DNA of 64,000 nucleotides from Azolla caroliniana. Its lineage: Eukaryota; Polypodiophyta. This document shows positions 1 to 10,960 of the stretch, piece after piece. The stretch is from NCBI GenBank assembly GCA_043228905.1, contig JBHGNT010000006.1, forward strand, positions 8,308,001-8,372,000, in the 5' to 3' direction. Numbering within the stretch: position 1 is the stretch's first letter; every line of letters starts with the position of its first letter. The notes under the pieces were generated by a model. The model made no database searches. It was not told the DNA's origin and saw nothing but the letters and a program-made list of their open reading frames with translations. The position numbers were made by a program, and so were the translations under genes.

Positions 1-457
1 AATGCAACTCATTGTTAACTTATTGGCCAACGGATGTAGAGTTGATGGGATATCAAGAGGTATTAATTTCTGCGATGCGTGATCTTATGGCAAAAAATTA
101 TCAACATGCTAAACTACATTGTCTAAGACAAGAAGTGGAGGATGCTAATTGTCAATCACATAAGTTTTTTCATGATCTTCATGAATCACATGCACGTCAT
201 AATGTGGTAAGGTTAGAGGAAAATGGTATCATGTGTTCCGATCCTGAAGAAATTGTGAAGAAATGCATAGAATATTATACATAATTGTTGGATATACAAG
301 TGTGTATCGATGATAATGTTAAAAAAGATAGAGATGTATTTTTTAATGGAGTGAAAATCATGTATCGCATGATGTGGCACAATCATTAGATGCCAATATT
401 TCAAAGGATGAAGTGGAACATTTCATGTCACATCGTGTTAATGATAAGAGTCCTAGG

Positions 458-902
458 CCGACTGAGAGTTTAATGATGATTTGGTTTAATCTGATTTCTA
501 TGCTACAAGGTAAGTTTGACAGCCTTCAGGGGCCCTCTGATGCGAGTGAAGAAGCTAGGTACCGCTTCCTTCTTAAATGGAGAGGTTCTCCGATGTTACA
601 GATGGTGGATGACAATGCAAAGTGGATATATTAGCCACCCCGATGGTTGTTCCCTCCTAGGGTACCAAACATAGAGGTAGGTGTTGAATTGTGAAGTGAT
701 TGGAGGGTGTCTTTGCTGAATGTGGGTTGTGTGAGGCTCATGTTGATGGGAGTCAATCGAGTAATTATGTGACGAGGCTTTGTTGCATCATTTATACATG
801 ATGTTTTCTTGTAGCCATTGCAAAGTGGCTTGTAACATATGAGTTGTATATTATTCTATGTACTTTTTCTTAACTAATGGAAGTAGAAATTTTTTGGAAA
901 AA
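458..902 (+). mobile_element. 5'-truncated retroposon inserted in the LINE
   Basis: The LINE reading is interrupted here and resumes after it. The flanks carry a 12-bp near-perfect direct repeat, AAGAGTCCT(A/G)GG, at 446-457 and 903-914. The insert ends in an A-rich run directly before the right copy. Such a long target duplication plus an A tail is what target-primed insertion leaves, so this is probably a 3' end of another LINE or a SINE. Its 3' part has no recognised protein. Confidence 0.6.
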
Positions 903-1577
903 AAGAGTCCTGGGTTGGATGGATTAACACATGAACTCTTTAAAAAATATGTGATTAAGTTAAAGGGGCCTTTTATGGTTTTATTTCAGAAGGTGTGGGC
1001 ATCAGGGGAAATGCCTCATCCTTGGAAGATTGGTTTGATAAAGCTTTTGCCGAAGGTGCCTTCTCCATCTTCCTTTGCTCAATGGAGGCCTATTTCATTG
1101 ATGGGGGCAATGTACAAGATTTTTGCAAAAGTGATGGCCAATAGGTTGCATAAGGTTTTACCTTCTATTATTCATAATGCTCAATATGGGTTCTTAGCAA
1201 AAAGAGACATTTTACATAATATTTTAAATGTTCAAATGGCAATTGACAATGCAAAGGAGTCTAAACAAGAATTAGTGTTGCTACAATTGGATATCGAGAA
1301 AGCCTATGATAATGTGGCTTGGTCATTTATAAATCATATGATGTCTGATATGGGTTTTAGTGATCGTATGTCTAAGTTGATATACACATTAGGGAAGGGT
1401 TTGGTTTCACATGTGATGTTTAATGGAGGAGTAACACAACCAATTTCTATTCGGAGGTCAATTAGACAAGGATGCCTTGTAAGTCCTTTACTATTCACTA
1501 TTGTGACACATCCTATTCTTGTTAAGTTACACAATATGGCTATAGAGGAAGAATTGCTTGGACTAAGGTTGCCATAA
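880..1577 (+). pseudogene. LINE reverse transcriptase fragment
   Basis: The reading frame shows the canonical non-LTR RT blocks in order: KSPGLDGLT (block 0/1), a WRPISLM box, NAQYGF, a DIEKAYDNVAW box (the first catalytic Asp region), and RQGCLVSPLLF. The frame stops at 1577. The expected FADD/YADD catalytic box follows in a continuing reading at about 1600-1615, but it reads LTDDH, so the aromatic-Ala of the box is lost. This is the RNA-dependent DNA polymerase for target-primed reverse transcription. The product would be truncated and probably inactive. Confidence 0.85.
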
Positions 1578-1745
1578 GGGAAGCCATGTATTGTTCAAGC
1601 TCTCACAGATGACCATATTATGTTTTTAGCACCTAATCGAGAAAATATTAGTAAGACAAGAGATGTGTGGGAATTGTTTTCAAATGCTTCAGGGTTAGGA
1701 ATTAATATGCATAAATCTATCCTCATTTAATGTACAGAACAAGAT

Positions 1746-2750
1746 GTGTTGGGGTTGGGGTGGTCAGGAAGGATAGTACATCGTGGTATGATTTGTCGTC
1801 ACCTTGGATATCCAATTGGGGTGGAAGTTTCTCGTGTGAAATTTATTGAGTGGGTATCCAAAAAGTTGGAAGATAAGCTTATGTATTGGAGGTCTCAATT
1901 TTCGCCTTTTCATGTACGCCTTAAGGTGATTCAATCAAGTATGGTCGCTATGGTATCTTATTATCTTCCTTTGCTCCCATGGTCAAATCAAGCTCTTGAA
2001 ACGTTGTCATGCTCAATGCGAATATTGTTATGGAAAAGAAATGGAAAAGTGCCTTGTCGTGGTTGGCATGGGATCATGTTTATACTCCGAAGCGTCTTGG
2101 TGGGGCATCAATATTTGAATCTATATGAGCATATGGTGGCTCATTGATTTACTTTCATTCGATTTATGTTTGAAGGTGTGCAACCTTGGATAGAAATGGG
2201 GGCATACTTTATACAGAAGAACGGAATTAAGCTTGGAAACATGAAGGTTGAAGCGAATTGGTGGAAGGTAATTAATTCTGATTGGGATGTCAAATGTGCA
2301 GGGTCTATGATAGTTAATCATTTGTTGACATCTTGGCAAAGTATGTTGGATTTTGTGGAATGGCATCCCCCACAAGAAAGGGGATGTGCGAATTCATTAC
2401 AAATGGAGGTTTTGGCGACATCAAGGTTGTTGAGGTGGGAAGGTAAACAAATTCTTAACCTTCAATTTAATCGGATGGCTATATTGGGTTTGGTAACAGT
2501 TAAGAATGCTATGTTGGTTTCACAAAGAAGATTAATGGTTTTTCGAACAATAAGATCAATATTTTGTATTCCAAAAGGCTATAATAACTTTATTTGGGAT
2601 AAGTTGCAACAAATACTATCTTCGCATGAACCAATTCCTGATTTAGATGGACAATCTCAAGAGCTTGATTGGAGGTCTATTGGAAATAAGAGATTGACTA
2701 TGATCTCAACAAATGTTGCTTACCACAAGCTAATTGACAAACATAAGTAG
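1746..2750 (+). pseudogene. LINE ORF2 C-terminal half, two frames
   Basis: Two successive open stretches (1746-2147 and 2166-2750) read as the post-RT region of a plant LINE. The first has a YWRSQFSPFHVRLKVIQSS segment like the conserved W-x-x-x-x-LS-x-A-G-R-x-x-L-I-x-S-V region; the second is a less conserved linker with PQERG. One stop separates them. I see no catalytic residues here; the assignment rests on position between the RT and the zf-RVT motif. Confidence 0.7.
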
Positions 2751-2837
2751 TTGGAAGAAAGGGTTATAAAGATATGGGGTTTTCATAAGCCCATTACTTG
2801 GTGGCTTCATGTGATCAAGGTAAGTTGGTGTTCTTGA

Positions 2838-3140
2838 TTGATGCTACGAGCCAAGGTATTTATTTGGAGAGTTATGGTTGGAGCTTTACCATTGGGGGAT
2901 GCATTAAAGAAAAGAAACATTACTAAAGGATTGTGTTTCTTTTGTTTGGTGAAATTGGAACATAGTAGGCATCGATTTATTTCATGCTCGGTGGCAAGGA
3001 TGGTTTGGAGGTTTATCTGTTTAGTGTGGATGTCTCTAACCGGAGTAAGTCTATCTTGCTTTAGTTGGATTTTTGCACATATGGAGAACAATGAACCAAT
3101 GCCTCATTTTCAAATTATTTTTGAGTTCTCGTGGTATTAG
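2838..3140 (+). pseudogene. zf-RVT-like tail of the LINE
   Basis: The sequence resembles the zinc-binding reverse transcriptase tail of plant LINEs: KVFIWRVMVGALPLGDALKKR, then a C-x2-C pair (LCFFC), then H-x3-H (residues around EHSRHRFISC). Typical members read A-P-x-K-x-x-F-x-W...L-x-T-x-D-x-L...C-x2-C...E-x-x-x-H-L-F-x-x-C. A further open stretch to about 3350 follows. It is degenerate but in the right order downstream of the RT. Confidence 0.7.
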
Positions 3141-3457
3141 GGGCTATGATTCAATTGGAATATGTGGAATGCCTTCATTTTTTATTCGCAAGTTGGGGTG
3201 AGAAAATATGTTCTAAAGTTAAAAGGACTTCTTTTGTGGCAATTGACAGTGCTAGAGAAGTCACAAAATCTCAACCAAGAAGAGAGAGAAGTTTGCAAAG
3301 TCACATATCATCATATTCGCCATTTGAATTGGTGTGTAGGGTGGCATTGAGTTTGGTGTCGTAGTTTTCTTTAGATCCCTAGATAGAAGGGTTCTATACT
3401 TTGTAGTAACTTAGTCATGGTGGTGTTCTTTCTTTCGTAATGAAAGCCATTATTTAC

Positions 3458-3460
<3 letters not shown>

Positions 3461-3496
<36 letters not shown>
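3461..3496. repeat. (GA)n microsatellite
   Basis: An uninterrupted GA dinucleotide run of about 35 bp at the 3' end of the LINE. Confidence 0.95.
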
Positions 3497-3499
<3 letters not shown>

Positions 3500-3723
3500 T
3501 CAGTTGGTAAGGTTGCCCATTGGAGACCAGGCGGTCATGGGTTCAACCCCTACATTCCATAGTGGCATCTAGTGAAATAAGAGATATATATGTAGTCTAG
3601 TGTAACAGAGAGTAAGAAAATTGGGTTTCGAACCCAAGATGCAGTGCTAGTACTATAAACGACTTACCACTAAGGTAAACTAATTACAAAAGAGAATGAG
3701 AGAGGGAGGGAGAGAGTAAAATA

Positions 3724-3760
<37 letters not shown>

Positions 3761-3950
3761 GTAATAGAGAGGTAAGAAAATTGGGTTTCAAACCCAAGAT
3801 GTAGTGCTAGTAGTGTAAACGACTTACCACTAGGGTAAACTAATTACGATAAAAAGAGAGAGAGAATGTGTGTGTGTGTTGCTCAACGGAGACTAGAAGG
3901 TCATGGGTTTAACCCCCTACATTCCACAATGACATCTAGTAAATAGTTGT
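3496..3950. repeat. tRNA-like SINE modules in + - - + order, with (TA)n
   Basis: Four tRNA-like segments with RNA polymerase III A- and B-box-like sequences lie here. Plus-strand modules are at 3496-3560 (A-box-like CTCAGTTGGTAAGG, B-box-like GGGTTCAACCCC) and 3879-3935. Minus-strand modules are at 3619-3687 and 3779-3847 (A-box-like TAGTGGTAAG, B-box-like GGGTTCGAAACCC). The two minus modules are offset by 160 bp, so part of the block is a tandem duplication; a (TA)n run of about 34 bp at 3725-3759 separates them. These are SINE-type derivatives, not functional tRNA genes, because they lack a foldable acceptor stem. Confidence 0.6.
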
Positions 3951-6555
3951 GTGTCTATTAGAGCTAGTCGAAATTGTTTCCTTGGTGGAGTGTTCATTTT
4001 TTCTATCAATGATTTAGCATATCCTACTACACGTGTAGTGGTGACACCACTCAGTTATGGTACCATGGAAGTAACATTTTTTTCACACATTTATTAGTAT
4101 AATCATGTGTTTTCGCCAAAGAGAGTGAGAGAGGAGGCACACACCCTAATAGAGCTTATGCAAATGAAGATCATGACGCCAACGACGACATTTTAATGGT
4201 TAATCATTGTCTCAAACAGAAGACTATAGTCTTGACTACCTATTAATTGCATTTTTCAGCAATCTCTTATCATTCAAAGGTATGTATTGCACATTTGTAC
4301 TCATGGTCCTATTAGCAATTATAAAATCTTACGGGCATATAAGTAGCAATTTGTACTTACGCATTCAAAATAGGAATGCATACAAATTATTTGCCCTAGT
4401 TATGCTTACTTGATGTCAAATAACAAGTTATTGGATATCACAACGTTCCTCACCAAGATTAGCTATCAAAACTCCATGAAACCTCTTATCTTAGGTTCCA
4501 AATAAATCATAGTTGATATCACAAAATTATGCTACTTTTAAAAAAGAATCGTGTTCAAGTATAAGGTGACATGTTTTCTAGAACTATTTTCTTTAATCTA
4601 ATGATTTTTATTAGGCATACAAGTCAATGTTATTTTAACTTTTAAGACTTTGTAAACTGGATGGCACGAGATTATTTAAGAGGTATTCTGAATACTAGTA
4701 AGGAATCAACACCATAAGACAAGATTAGTTTGTATCTATTTGGCTTAGAACATAGTCAATTTGTAGTTAGGTGTTGTATTGCAATCTTGGGTGAAAAGGT
4801 AGGTGTTGTGTCATAATCTTGGGCGAATAAGTATTCGAATCCATACATGGAAAGCCTACACTTCAATGAGACCCACATGGTAAAAAACAAACACAGAAAA
4901 CATTTCTTGTAAATAGTTTATGCTTATTCCTCATTACATACAAAATTTGATCTTCGCAGTGTAGAAATTTTTTATTATCTTAAATGCCATTTACTCAACA
5001 TTTTAACACATCTCTTGTTGCTCCATCTTATAGGCCCTATTTCAACATCTTAAAAAACTGTTAGTTATTATTTTTACTTCACACCAATTGTTATGTTTGG
5101 CTAGTAAACCTGCATGTTAGTAATTTGACAATTCTATTGAGTGATTCTTATTTGTTGCCATACATTTTGAACATTCACTTTTACTTCTTTGTCTTAACCT
5201 ATTTGCCCAGATTGAATATGTCGAAGGGAATCTTATTGTTAATCACTCTTATGATTATCGTGGTTCAACGCTTTGAAATTTCAACCAAACGCTCTCAATA
5301 GAAATGACCATGAGTACCAAGTTGCATGGTTTTCAATGTTACTTATGTATAGGGTTACTATTACCATACTTGCCTTGGATGTCTCTCTCTCTCTCTCAAA
5401 AGTATTGTATATTTATTAAAACATGAAAATATAAAAAATCATTGCTATATTGTTTGTGGACTCAAACAATGAACCACATTCACACTAATAGGAAATCTTT
5501 ATGTTCATCGTTTGAGATCAGAGTGCTCCCCCATGGCTTTGCAAATTCATTGCACTTTCCTCTAGTGAATTGTTGTAAACCATGTCGATGCCTTCTTAAA
5601 CGCTATGCTCAAAAGTAATGGTTGGTATGCCCTCAAATGAAATATAGAAGCCACAAATTTCTATGCCTATTTCAATATATGAAACTGAATAATTGATAAG
5701 CAATCCCTTTCTTTTATTTTTCCAATGGTGACGTGAAAGACATGAGCATGTGTAATGTTGTTGCATATGTTCACTCATAACGATCCACATGCTCACATGT
5801 CATATTGACCAATTAACATAGTTGTACCACATTCTATCGAGTCTAGGGCAATGCTTAATTTCATACCAAGAATAATTTTGTTTTCATACAATACAACTCA
5901 AGGAAGAAGTCTCTATAGGTAATCCATTGGACCCTTACTTGTATTGTTTTACGAAGACATCCCTCACTTATTCACTCGCAAAAATGTTCCTTTTGTTGAG
6001 ATGATACTCCATCAAACTATTGCATTGTTAAATTTTAATTATGTATGCATAAACTTTACATGGATATGATGTGTTACTTAACCACAAAACTTTACGGATG
6101 TGATCAAACCAAAATTTAAATTAAATAGCCGTTTGTAGACAATATTCATCACTTATTGTATCCAAAACATCAAGGTTAAGAACATATATGAATTAGCTAA
6201 GCAGGGGGATAGTGCGATGGATTGCTGGCTTGGCTCGGGGGCCTTCCCAATCACCATTTCCCAAGCCACTTAAACTGATAAGCCATGGCTCAGGTTTGGT
6301 TTTGGCTCAAGCAGCCCAAGCTTGGTTGGGTTGGCTTGATTGGGTTAACGACTCAGCTCAATCATTGCATCTTTTTTAATAGGGTTGGCCCTCAACCTAC
6401 ACGGTTGCTGATTCCTAAGTGCATATGCATTGGCATTGGCTTGTTGTTGAGAGAACATCTTCATGCAACTTAGTACATTCTGATATGTATGTAAAGGCTA
6501 CCATATTAGCAAACATGCCATGACGGATTTTGTACTGGTATATGTGGGCACGACA
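3951..6555. other. AT-rich interval, nothing recognised
   Basis: I find no convincing coding exon, RNA gene or repeat ends in this 2.6-kb stretch. Short open frames (4207-4413, 5596-5796, 6285-6473) show no domain and have the base composition of the surrounding non-coding DNA. A short CT run occurs near 5383-5397. Confidence 0.5.
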
Positions 6556-6650
6556 TGTTATACATGTATCCCCCGTACATGCTAAGTGTGAAAAGGCTAA
6601 AACTTGTCTTCCACTTAGTAGTGTGTGGGGAGAGAGTTTGGAGTGTGTGT

Positions 6651-7773
6651 TGTTGATGGATGGGGGTGGATCGGCTCCACCCCCCTCCCAAGGGGGTTCG
6701 AATGTGAGGGGGGAGAGAGAGATGCACAGAGAATGAGAAGAATGAGAGAGAGAGGAAGAGTCAAGACACAGTTGAAGGGGTAACGTCAATATATTTCTCC
6801 TTTCTTTTTTCATACCCCATGGGTGGGGTTTAAATAGAATAAGATCTAATCATTACAAAAGTCGAATGGACGTAGGTACACCTACTTACCCCACCTAACA
6901 CTCACACATTCACATTTCATATTACACCTTACGCACCACCTTCCACATTACACCTAACCCTCCTTGATACACATTGCTTGACTTGGGCAATAAAACACCA
7001 TTCATCTCCAAAACTGACAAACCATCATAGTGTTTAGAGTGCCCAATACGTTTTAGAAAAGTTCTTGTAGAATGTGACCAGTTGCATTAGGAGCCAGTTC
7101 TCCATTTAAAATGATCAGCTCCAAAACATTCATCAAAGGACACAAAATCATCCATATACTCCATGTTGAAACCAACAGCTATTGCTCGAGTATTTGACGC
7201 AGAAGCTGTAACCAAACACCAAAAGAGAAAACTCCGTGTATAAAATAAGACCAAGAGGAGAATGATTTCCATATCTAATAGGTGTTCTTCTTGATCCGTC
7301 ACCGTAGCCATCGCAGATTGGCTTTCACACAAAGAGGCCACATAGACACCTCTCCCTAACACAAAGACACAAAGAGAGAGAGAGAGATTAGTGATGGAGA
7401 GGGAGAAGGAAAGACAGACTTCTTCTCAAGGGGCGTAGGCCGTAGGGCGTGCCGAGTGTTTATGGGTGGGGGGTGGAGCCACTCCCAAGAGGGTTCGAAT
7501 GTGAGGGGACAGAGATGCACAGAGAATGAATGAGAGAGAGGAAGAATAAAGATAAACACGGTTTGTGGGTAACTTCAATATATTTCTCCCTTCTTTTTTC
7601 ATACCCCATGGGTGGGGTTTAAATAGAATAAGATCTAATCATTACAAAAGTTGAATGGACGTAGGTACACCTACTTACCCCAGATAACACTCATACATTC
7701 ACATTTCATATTACACCTTACGCACCACCTTCCACATTACACCTAACCCGTTCGTACACCTATACGGGTAACA
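6651..7773. mobile_element. TRIM-like short LTR element inside the copia 5' LTR
   Basis: The 1123-bp insert is bounded by TGTTGATGG and GGGTAACA and flanked by a perfect 5-bp duplication TGTGT (6646-6650 and 7774-7778). It has two direct terminal repeats of about 320 bp: 6651 to about 6975 and 7457-7773. They share the CCCATGGGTGGGGTTTAAATAGAATAAGATC block and the downstream GTACACCTACTTACCCC region. The internal part is only about 480 bp and has no gag or pol, so it fits a terminal-repeat retrotransposon in miniature. TTTAAATAG may be the promoter TATA. Confidence 0.75.
7087..7362 (-). pseudogene. Possible captured host-gene fragment inside the TRIM-like element
   Basis: The internal segment of the TRIM-like element holds a 91-residue minus-strand open stretch. 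Its 3' part, after a TTGGTTACAG acceptor-like site, has an ordinary protein composition (ending in DDFVSFDECFGADHFKWRTGS). Its 5' part could be an exon plus retained intron. TRIM-type elements usually lack coding sequence, so this may be a transduced fragment of a host gene. I do not recognise the protein and the case is weak. Confidence 0.3.
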
Positions 7774-8254
7774 TGTGTGAGTAAAACCCCTCCGAGACAT
7801 AGTGTGTGAGTTAGAGTATACAACCAATGTTTTCTTTGCCCCCCCCCCCCCCCCCCCCCCCCCTTTTTTTTTTTTCTCTCTTGGCTCCCTATTCTTCCGT
7901 TTTATAACAAGCTCGGGAGATCACAATAGAGAGCTTGGGAGTTCACATTACAGAGCTTTGGAGATTGTAGTAGATTCATTGGTGATTGGAGCCGCTTGAT
8001 TGTAGCAGTTACCTATTGTTGGGCATCTCCAACATCTTCGACATTGAAGAAAGAGCGTGCTATTCACAAGTATTTCCCTTGGTTAAACTCTCACGTTTAT
8101 TTGCCATTTGCGAAACATTCCTGGTGGAAATAAGATGTGGTGGGAGAGACCCCTACCACATTTGGAAGAGAGATTTGGGATCAGTGTGAATGTATAGTAG
8201 AGCAGATGCGTATAGTTTGTGATTTGGGAGATGTATGCTAGTCAATATTGTTGA

Positions 8255-8415
8255 TATTTTGGAAGTTATATGCTTTTAGTGGTGCGTGTTATATGCAAGA
8301 GTGATATCAGTCTTTTTTGACAGTTTGCAACTGATATTTTGGAAGTTGTATGCTTTCAGTGGTGCGTGCTACACGCAATATTGGTATCAAAATTTGACAG
8401 TTTGCCATAAGCTAG
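8255..8415 (+). repeat. Tandem duplication of about 80 bp around the copia primer site
   Basis: Two imperfect copies, each starting TGATATTTTGGAAGTT and ending TTGACAGTTTGC, lie head to tail. The second holds TTGGTATCAAAA, close to the complement of the initiator Met-tRNA 3' end; the first holds the diverged GTGATATCAGTC at the same place. Confidence 0.65.
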
Positions 8416-8494
8416 TTAGTTACTAGTTTTTGTTGCCCAAATAGGATTTTTTTGCCCAATCGTATTTTGTTGCTTGATACTATTGTTCACTCCC

Positions 8495-9577
8495 ATGGAG
8501 TTTGAAATGTTGGATACATCTAGTAGCACTTCTGTTGGTCACAATAGTTCAAGTAAGAACTATTCATTTTTGGGAAAAGATCATATTGAGATCCGGAAAT
8601 TTGATGGAACTAATTTTGCTTTGTGGAAGAATCAGATGTGTGATGTATTGGTTCAAAGAAAGCAAACGAGGCCTTTAGGCGGCAAAGTGAAGAAGCCGAA
8701 TAACATGGATGATGGTGATTGGGAGGAACTTGATGCCTTGACCATGTCCACTATAAGACTTCACTTGGTGGATAGTGTCTACTTTACTGTTTTAGACAGT
8801 AAAAACTCCGAAGAACTTTGGAAAAAGTTATGCAATACCTATGAGAAGGAAACTGCAGCTAACAAGGTGTATTTGATGAGAAAGCTATATGATCTTCGTA
8901 TGAAGGATACGAATAGTGTTGCGTCTCATTTAAATAAGTTTGATGCATTATGGTCACAGTTGCAAGCTCAGAAAATGACCATGGATGATGAGCGGAAAGC
9001 TGTACTTTTGCTATGCACATTGCCTAGCTCATGGGACACATTTTGCACCGCTATTAGCGCTAGTGTACCAAATGGGAAATTGGTCTATAATGACATAAGT
9101 GGAGCACTATTGGGTGAAGAAATAAGTAGGAAATCTACGGTTTCCTCACAAGTTGGAGAGACATATAATGTTCGAGATTCTGGTTATGGCAAGAACCAAC
9201 AACGTGGTAGAAGTCATACTAGAAATAGTCATGGAAATCATGATAAGAGCAAAAGTAAGTCTAGGAAGAGACTTGTGGAATGCCATTATTGCCACAAGAA
9301 GGGTCATATCAAGAAAGACTGTTATGCCTTGAAGAACAAAGAAAAGGAAAAGGGTAAAACTCCTGTTGATGGGCATGTTAAACAGTTGACTGGTTCATCA
9401 CCTTCGGTGAAGATAGAGGAAATAAATGTCGCATGCGATGATGGTGTTGACATCTTGTTCATGGATGATGATGCTACCTATGCTGAGGCTAATATTGCTC
9501 ATGCCCTTGCTCATACATGGTTGTTGGACTCTGGTGCTTCATTTCATGTGACTCCACATAGAGAGTGGTTCACATGA
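8495..9577 (+). CDS. Copia gag and protease, N-terminal part of the polyprotein
   Basis: The first ATG in the frame with gag homology is at 8495 (product starts MEFEMLD). The gag region carries the UBN2-like capsid fold typical of Tnt1-type elements, with RKFDGTNFALWKNQM near the start and LCTLPSSWDTF further on. It is followed by a CCHC zinc knuckle, CHYCHKKGHIKKDC, about residue 265-280, that binds template RNA. The aspartic protease motif WLLDSGASFHVTP comes near the end. A TGA at 9575-9577 stops the frame just inside the protease; the reading continues in the same element but broken. It packages the genomic RNA and processes the polyprotein. Confidence 0.85.
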   Translation: MEFEMLDTSSSTSVGHNSSSKNYSFLGKDHIEIRKFDGTNFALWKNQMCDVLVQRKQTRPLGGKVKKPNNMDDGDWEELDALTMSTIRLHLVDSVYFTVLDSKNSEELWKKLCNTYEKETAANKVYLMRKLYDLRMKDTNSVASHLNKFDALWSQLQAQKMTMDDERKAVLLLCTLPSSWDTFCTAISASVPNGKLVYNDISGALLGEEISRKSTVSSQVGETYNVRDSGYGKNQQRGRSHTRNSHGNHDKSKSKSRKRLVECHYCHKKGHIKKDCYALKNKEKEKGKTPVDGHVKQLTGSSPSVKIEEINVACDDGVDILFMDDDATYAEANIAHALAHTWLLDSGASFHVTPHREWFT

Positions 9578-9873
9578 TACGATGCTAAACCACTTGGTAC
9601 AGTACGACTTGGAGTTTCACATCAGTGTGATGTGATTGACATTGGAGATGTCATGGTACAATTTTCTGATGGCTCTCAGTTTACTGTACAAAATGTACGC
9701 CATGTGCCTGAGCTAACTTGTAGCTTAATGTCTGTTCGACAGCTTGATAACATTTGTTTTAAAGTGATATTTGCTTCCTAGTCCTTTCGTATTATGAAAG
9801 GAAATATGGTTATTGCCAAAGGGAACAAAGTTGATTACTTTATCCTTTAGTTGTTTATCAAAAAGAGCATCTT

Positions 9874-10560
9874 TTGATAGCCACAGAACAACCTATGACT
9901 TGTATTCGGCATGGCCGTTTAGGCCACATGTCTCGTACTAGAATGGAAACTTTATCACATTTTGACTATTTACCTGTGTTATCATTTTCTAATTTTTTAG
10001 TTTGTGAGCATTGTCAATATGGTAAACAAACGAGAAGTGTACATCAGATTCGTTCTGATTCTTCTACTCAACCCTTGGATTTAGTTCATACAGATGTATG
10101 TGGCCCTATGCCTACTAGATCATTGGGTGGAGCTTTGTATTTTGTTACATTTATTGATGATGCCAAAAGAAAGGTGTGGGTGTATCCCATAAAGGGAAAG
10201 GGTGATGTGTACCCCATTTTTGGAAAATGGCTTGCCTTGGTTGAGCCTTAAAAAGGTATAAAGCTTAAGGCTTTACGTTCTGATAATGGAGGTGAGTATA
10301 CCTCTCATGAGTTAAGAGATTTTTGGGAGTCTAGAGGCATACGTAGAGAGTTTACTTCCCCTTACACTCCGGTACAAAATGGTGTGGCGGAGAAGATGAA
10401 TAGAACCATCTAGGACAGAGTTGTTTCTATGTTGCATCATGCAAATCTACCGCAAGGTTTTTGGGCTGAAGCAGTTTGGAATGCAGTCCATGTGATAAAT
10501 CTATCACCTAGTACTACCAAAGGCTTGAAATTGGCGCAAGAGTTGTGGACAAGTTTAAAA
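9874..10560 (+). pseudogene. Copia integrase, broken
   Basis: The HHCC zinc-binding part is present (HGRLGHMSRTRM, then CEHCQYGKQ), followed by the RNase-H-like core. Catalytic Asp residues occur in HTDVCGPMP and in [10 protein letters not shown], and the catalytic Glu in a [12 protein letters not shown] segment, which fits a D,D-35-E enzyme. Stops at 10249-10251 (before the second Asp) and at about 10411 break the frame, and a frameshift occurs near 10560. Integrase would join element cDNA to chromosomal DNA; this copy cannot. Confidence 0.8.
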
Positions 10561-10960
10561 AACCCCAAACTGTGATCATCTTAGGGTATTTGGATGTGAA
10601 GCGTATGTTCACGTTCCAAAAGAGTTAAGGCAAAAACTAGATTTTAAGAGTAGAAAATGTATTTTCCTTGGCTATGGTGTAGATGGTCAATTTGGATATC
10701 GTTTGTGGGATCCTGAAACGCACACTATAGTTAGAGAGTAGTGATGTCGTTCTCAATGAAAAGATTATGCATAAGCAACCAATTAAGGAAGTGAAGTGAG
10801 GAAAGTTGTGTTTCAAGATGTTACACCCTCTATTAGTGTGCAAAAGAATAATTCCACACCTATGCCCAACAGTCCTACAAATGTTCACCCATATGAGGAT
10901 GTTCAAAATGAGGATGCAAGTATATAACCTGAAAACAGTCTGACTCCGGTTCAGAAACCA

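Larger units (their letters stand above)
1..3460 (+). mobile_element. Degenerate LINE (non-LTR retrotransposon), 5' end outside window
   Basis: The stretch reads, in broken frames, as the ORF2 of a plant L1-type element. Residues resembling the linker before the RT appear at 12-284 and 374-445. The reverse transcriptase follows from about 900, then a thumb/connection region (1746-2750) and a zf-RVT-like segment (2838-3020). The 3' end appears to lie near 3460, where a (GA)n tract begins. At least six stops or frame changes interrupt the coding sequence, so it is dead. A separate retroposon of about 445 bp is inserted at 458-902. No 5' UTR or endonuclease domain is inside the window. Confidence 0.85.
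6556..7909 (+). repeat. 5' LTR of the copia element, interrupted
   Basis: The outer pieces 6556-6650 and 7774-7909 match the 3' LTR at 12716-12982: same start, the same GTGTGGGGAGAGAGTTTGGAG segment, then GAGTAAAACCCCTCCGAGAC, a poly-C tract (about 7841-7863) and the TATAACA end. The LTR without the insert is about 230 bp; the 3' copy is 267 bp, mainly because the 5' copy lacks a T-rich segment after the poly-C. Confidence 0.85.

Noticed and set aside
3496-3560. Functional tRNA gene
   Set aside because: A- and B-box-like motifs are present but no cloverleaf with a paired acceptor stem can be made by eye.
7841-7863. Long poly-C run at the copia LTR
   Set aside because: Present also in the 3' LTR at 12878-12899, so it is part of the LTR and not a special signal; assembly length is unreliable.
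7802-7999. Pro/Phe-rich 65-codon frame across the poly-C tract
   Set aside because: Composed by the SSR itself and lying inside an LTR; no support.
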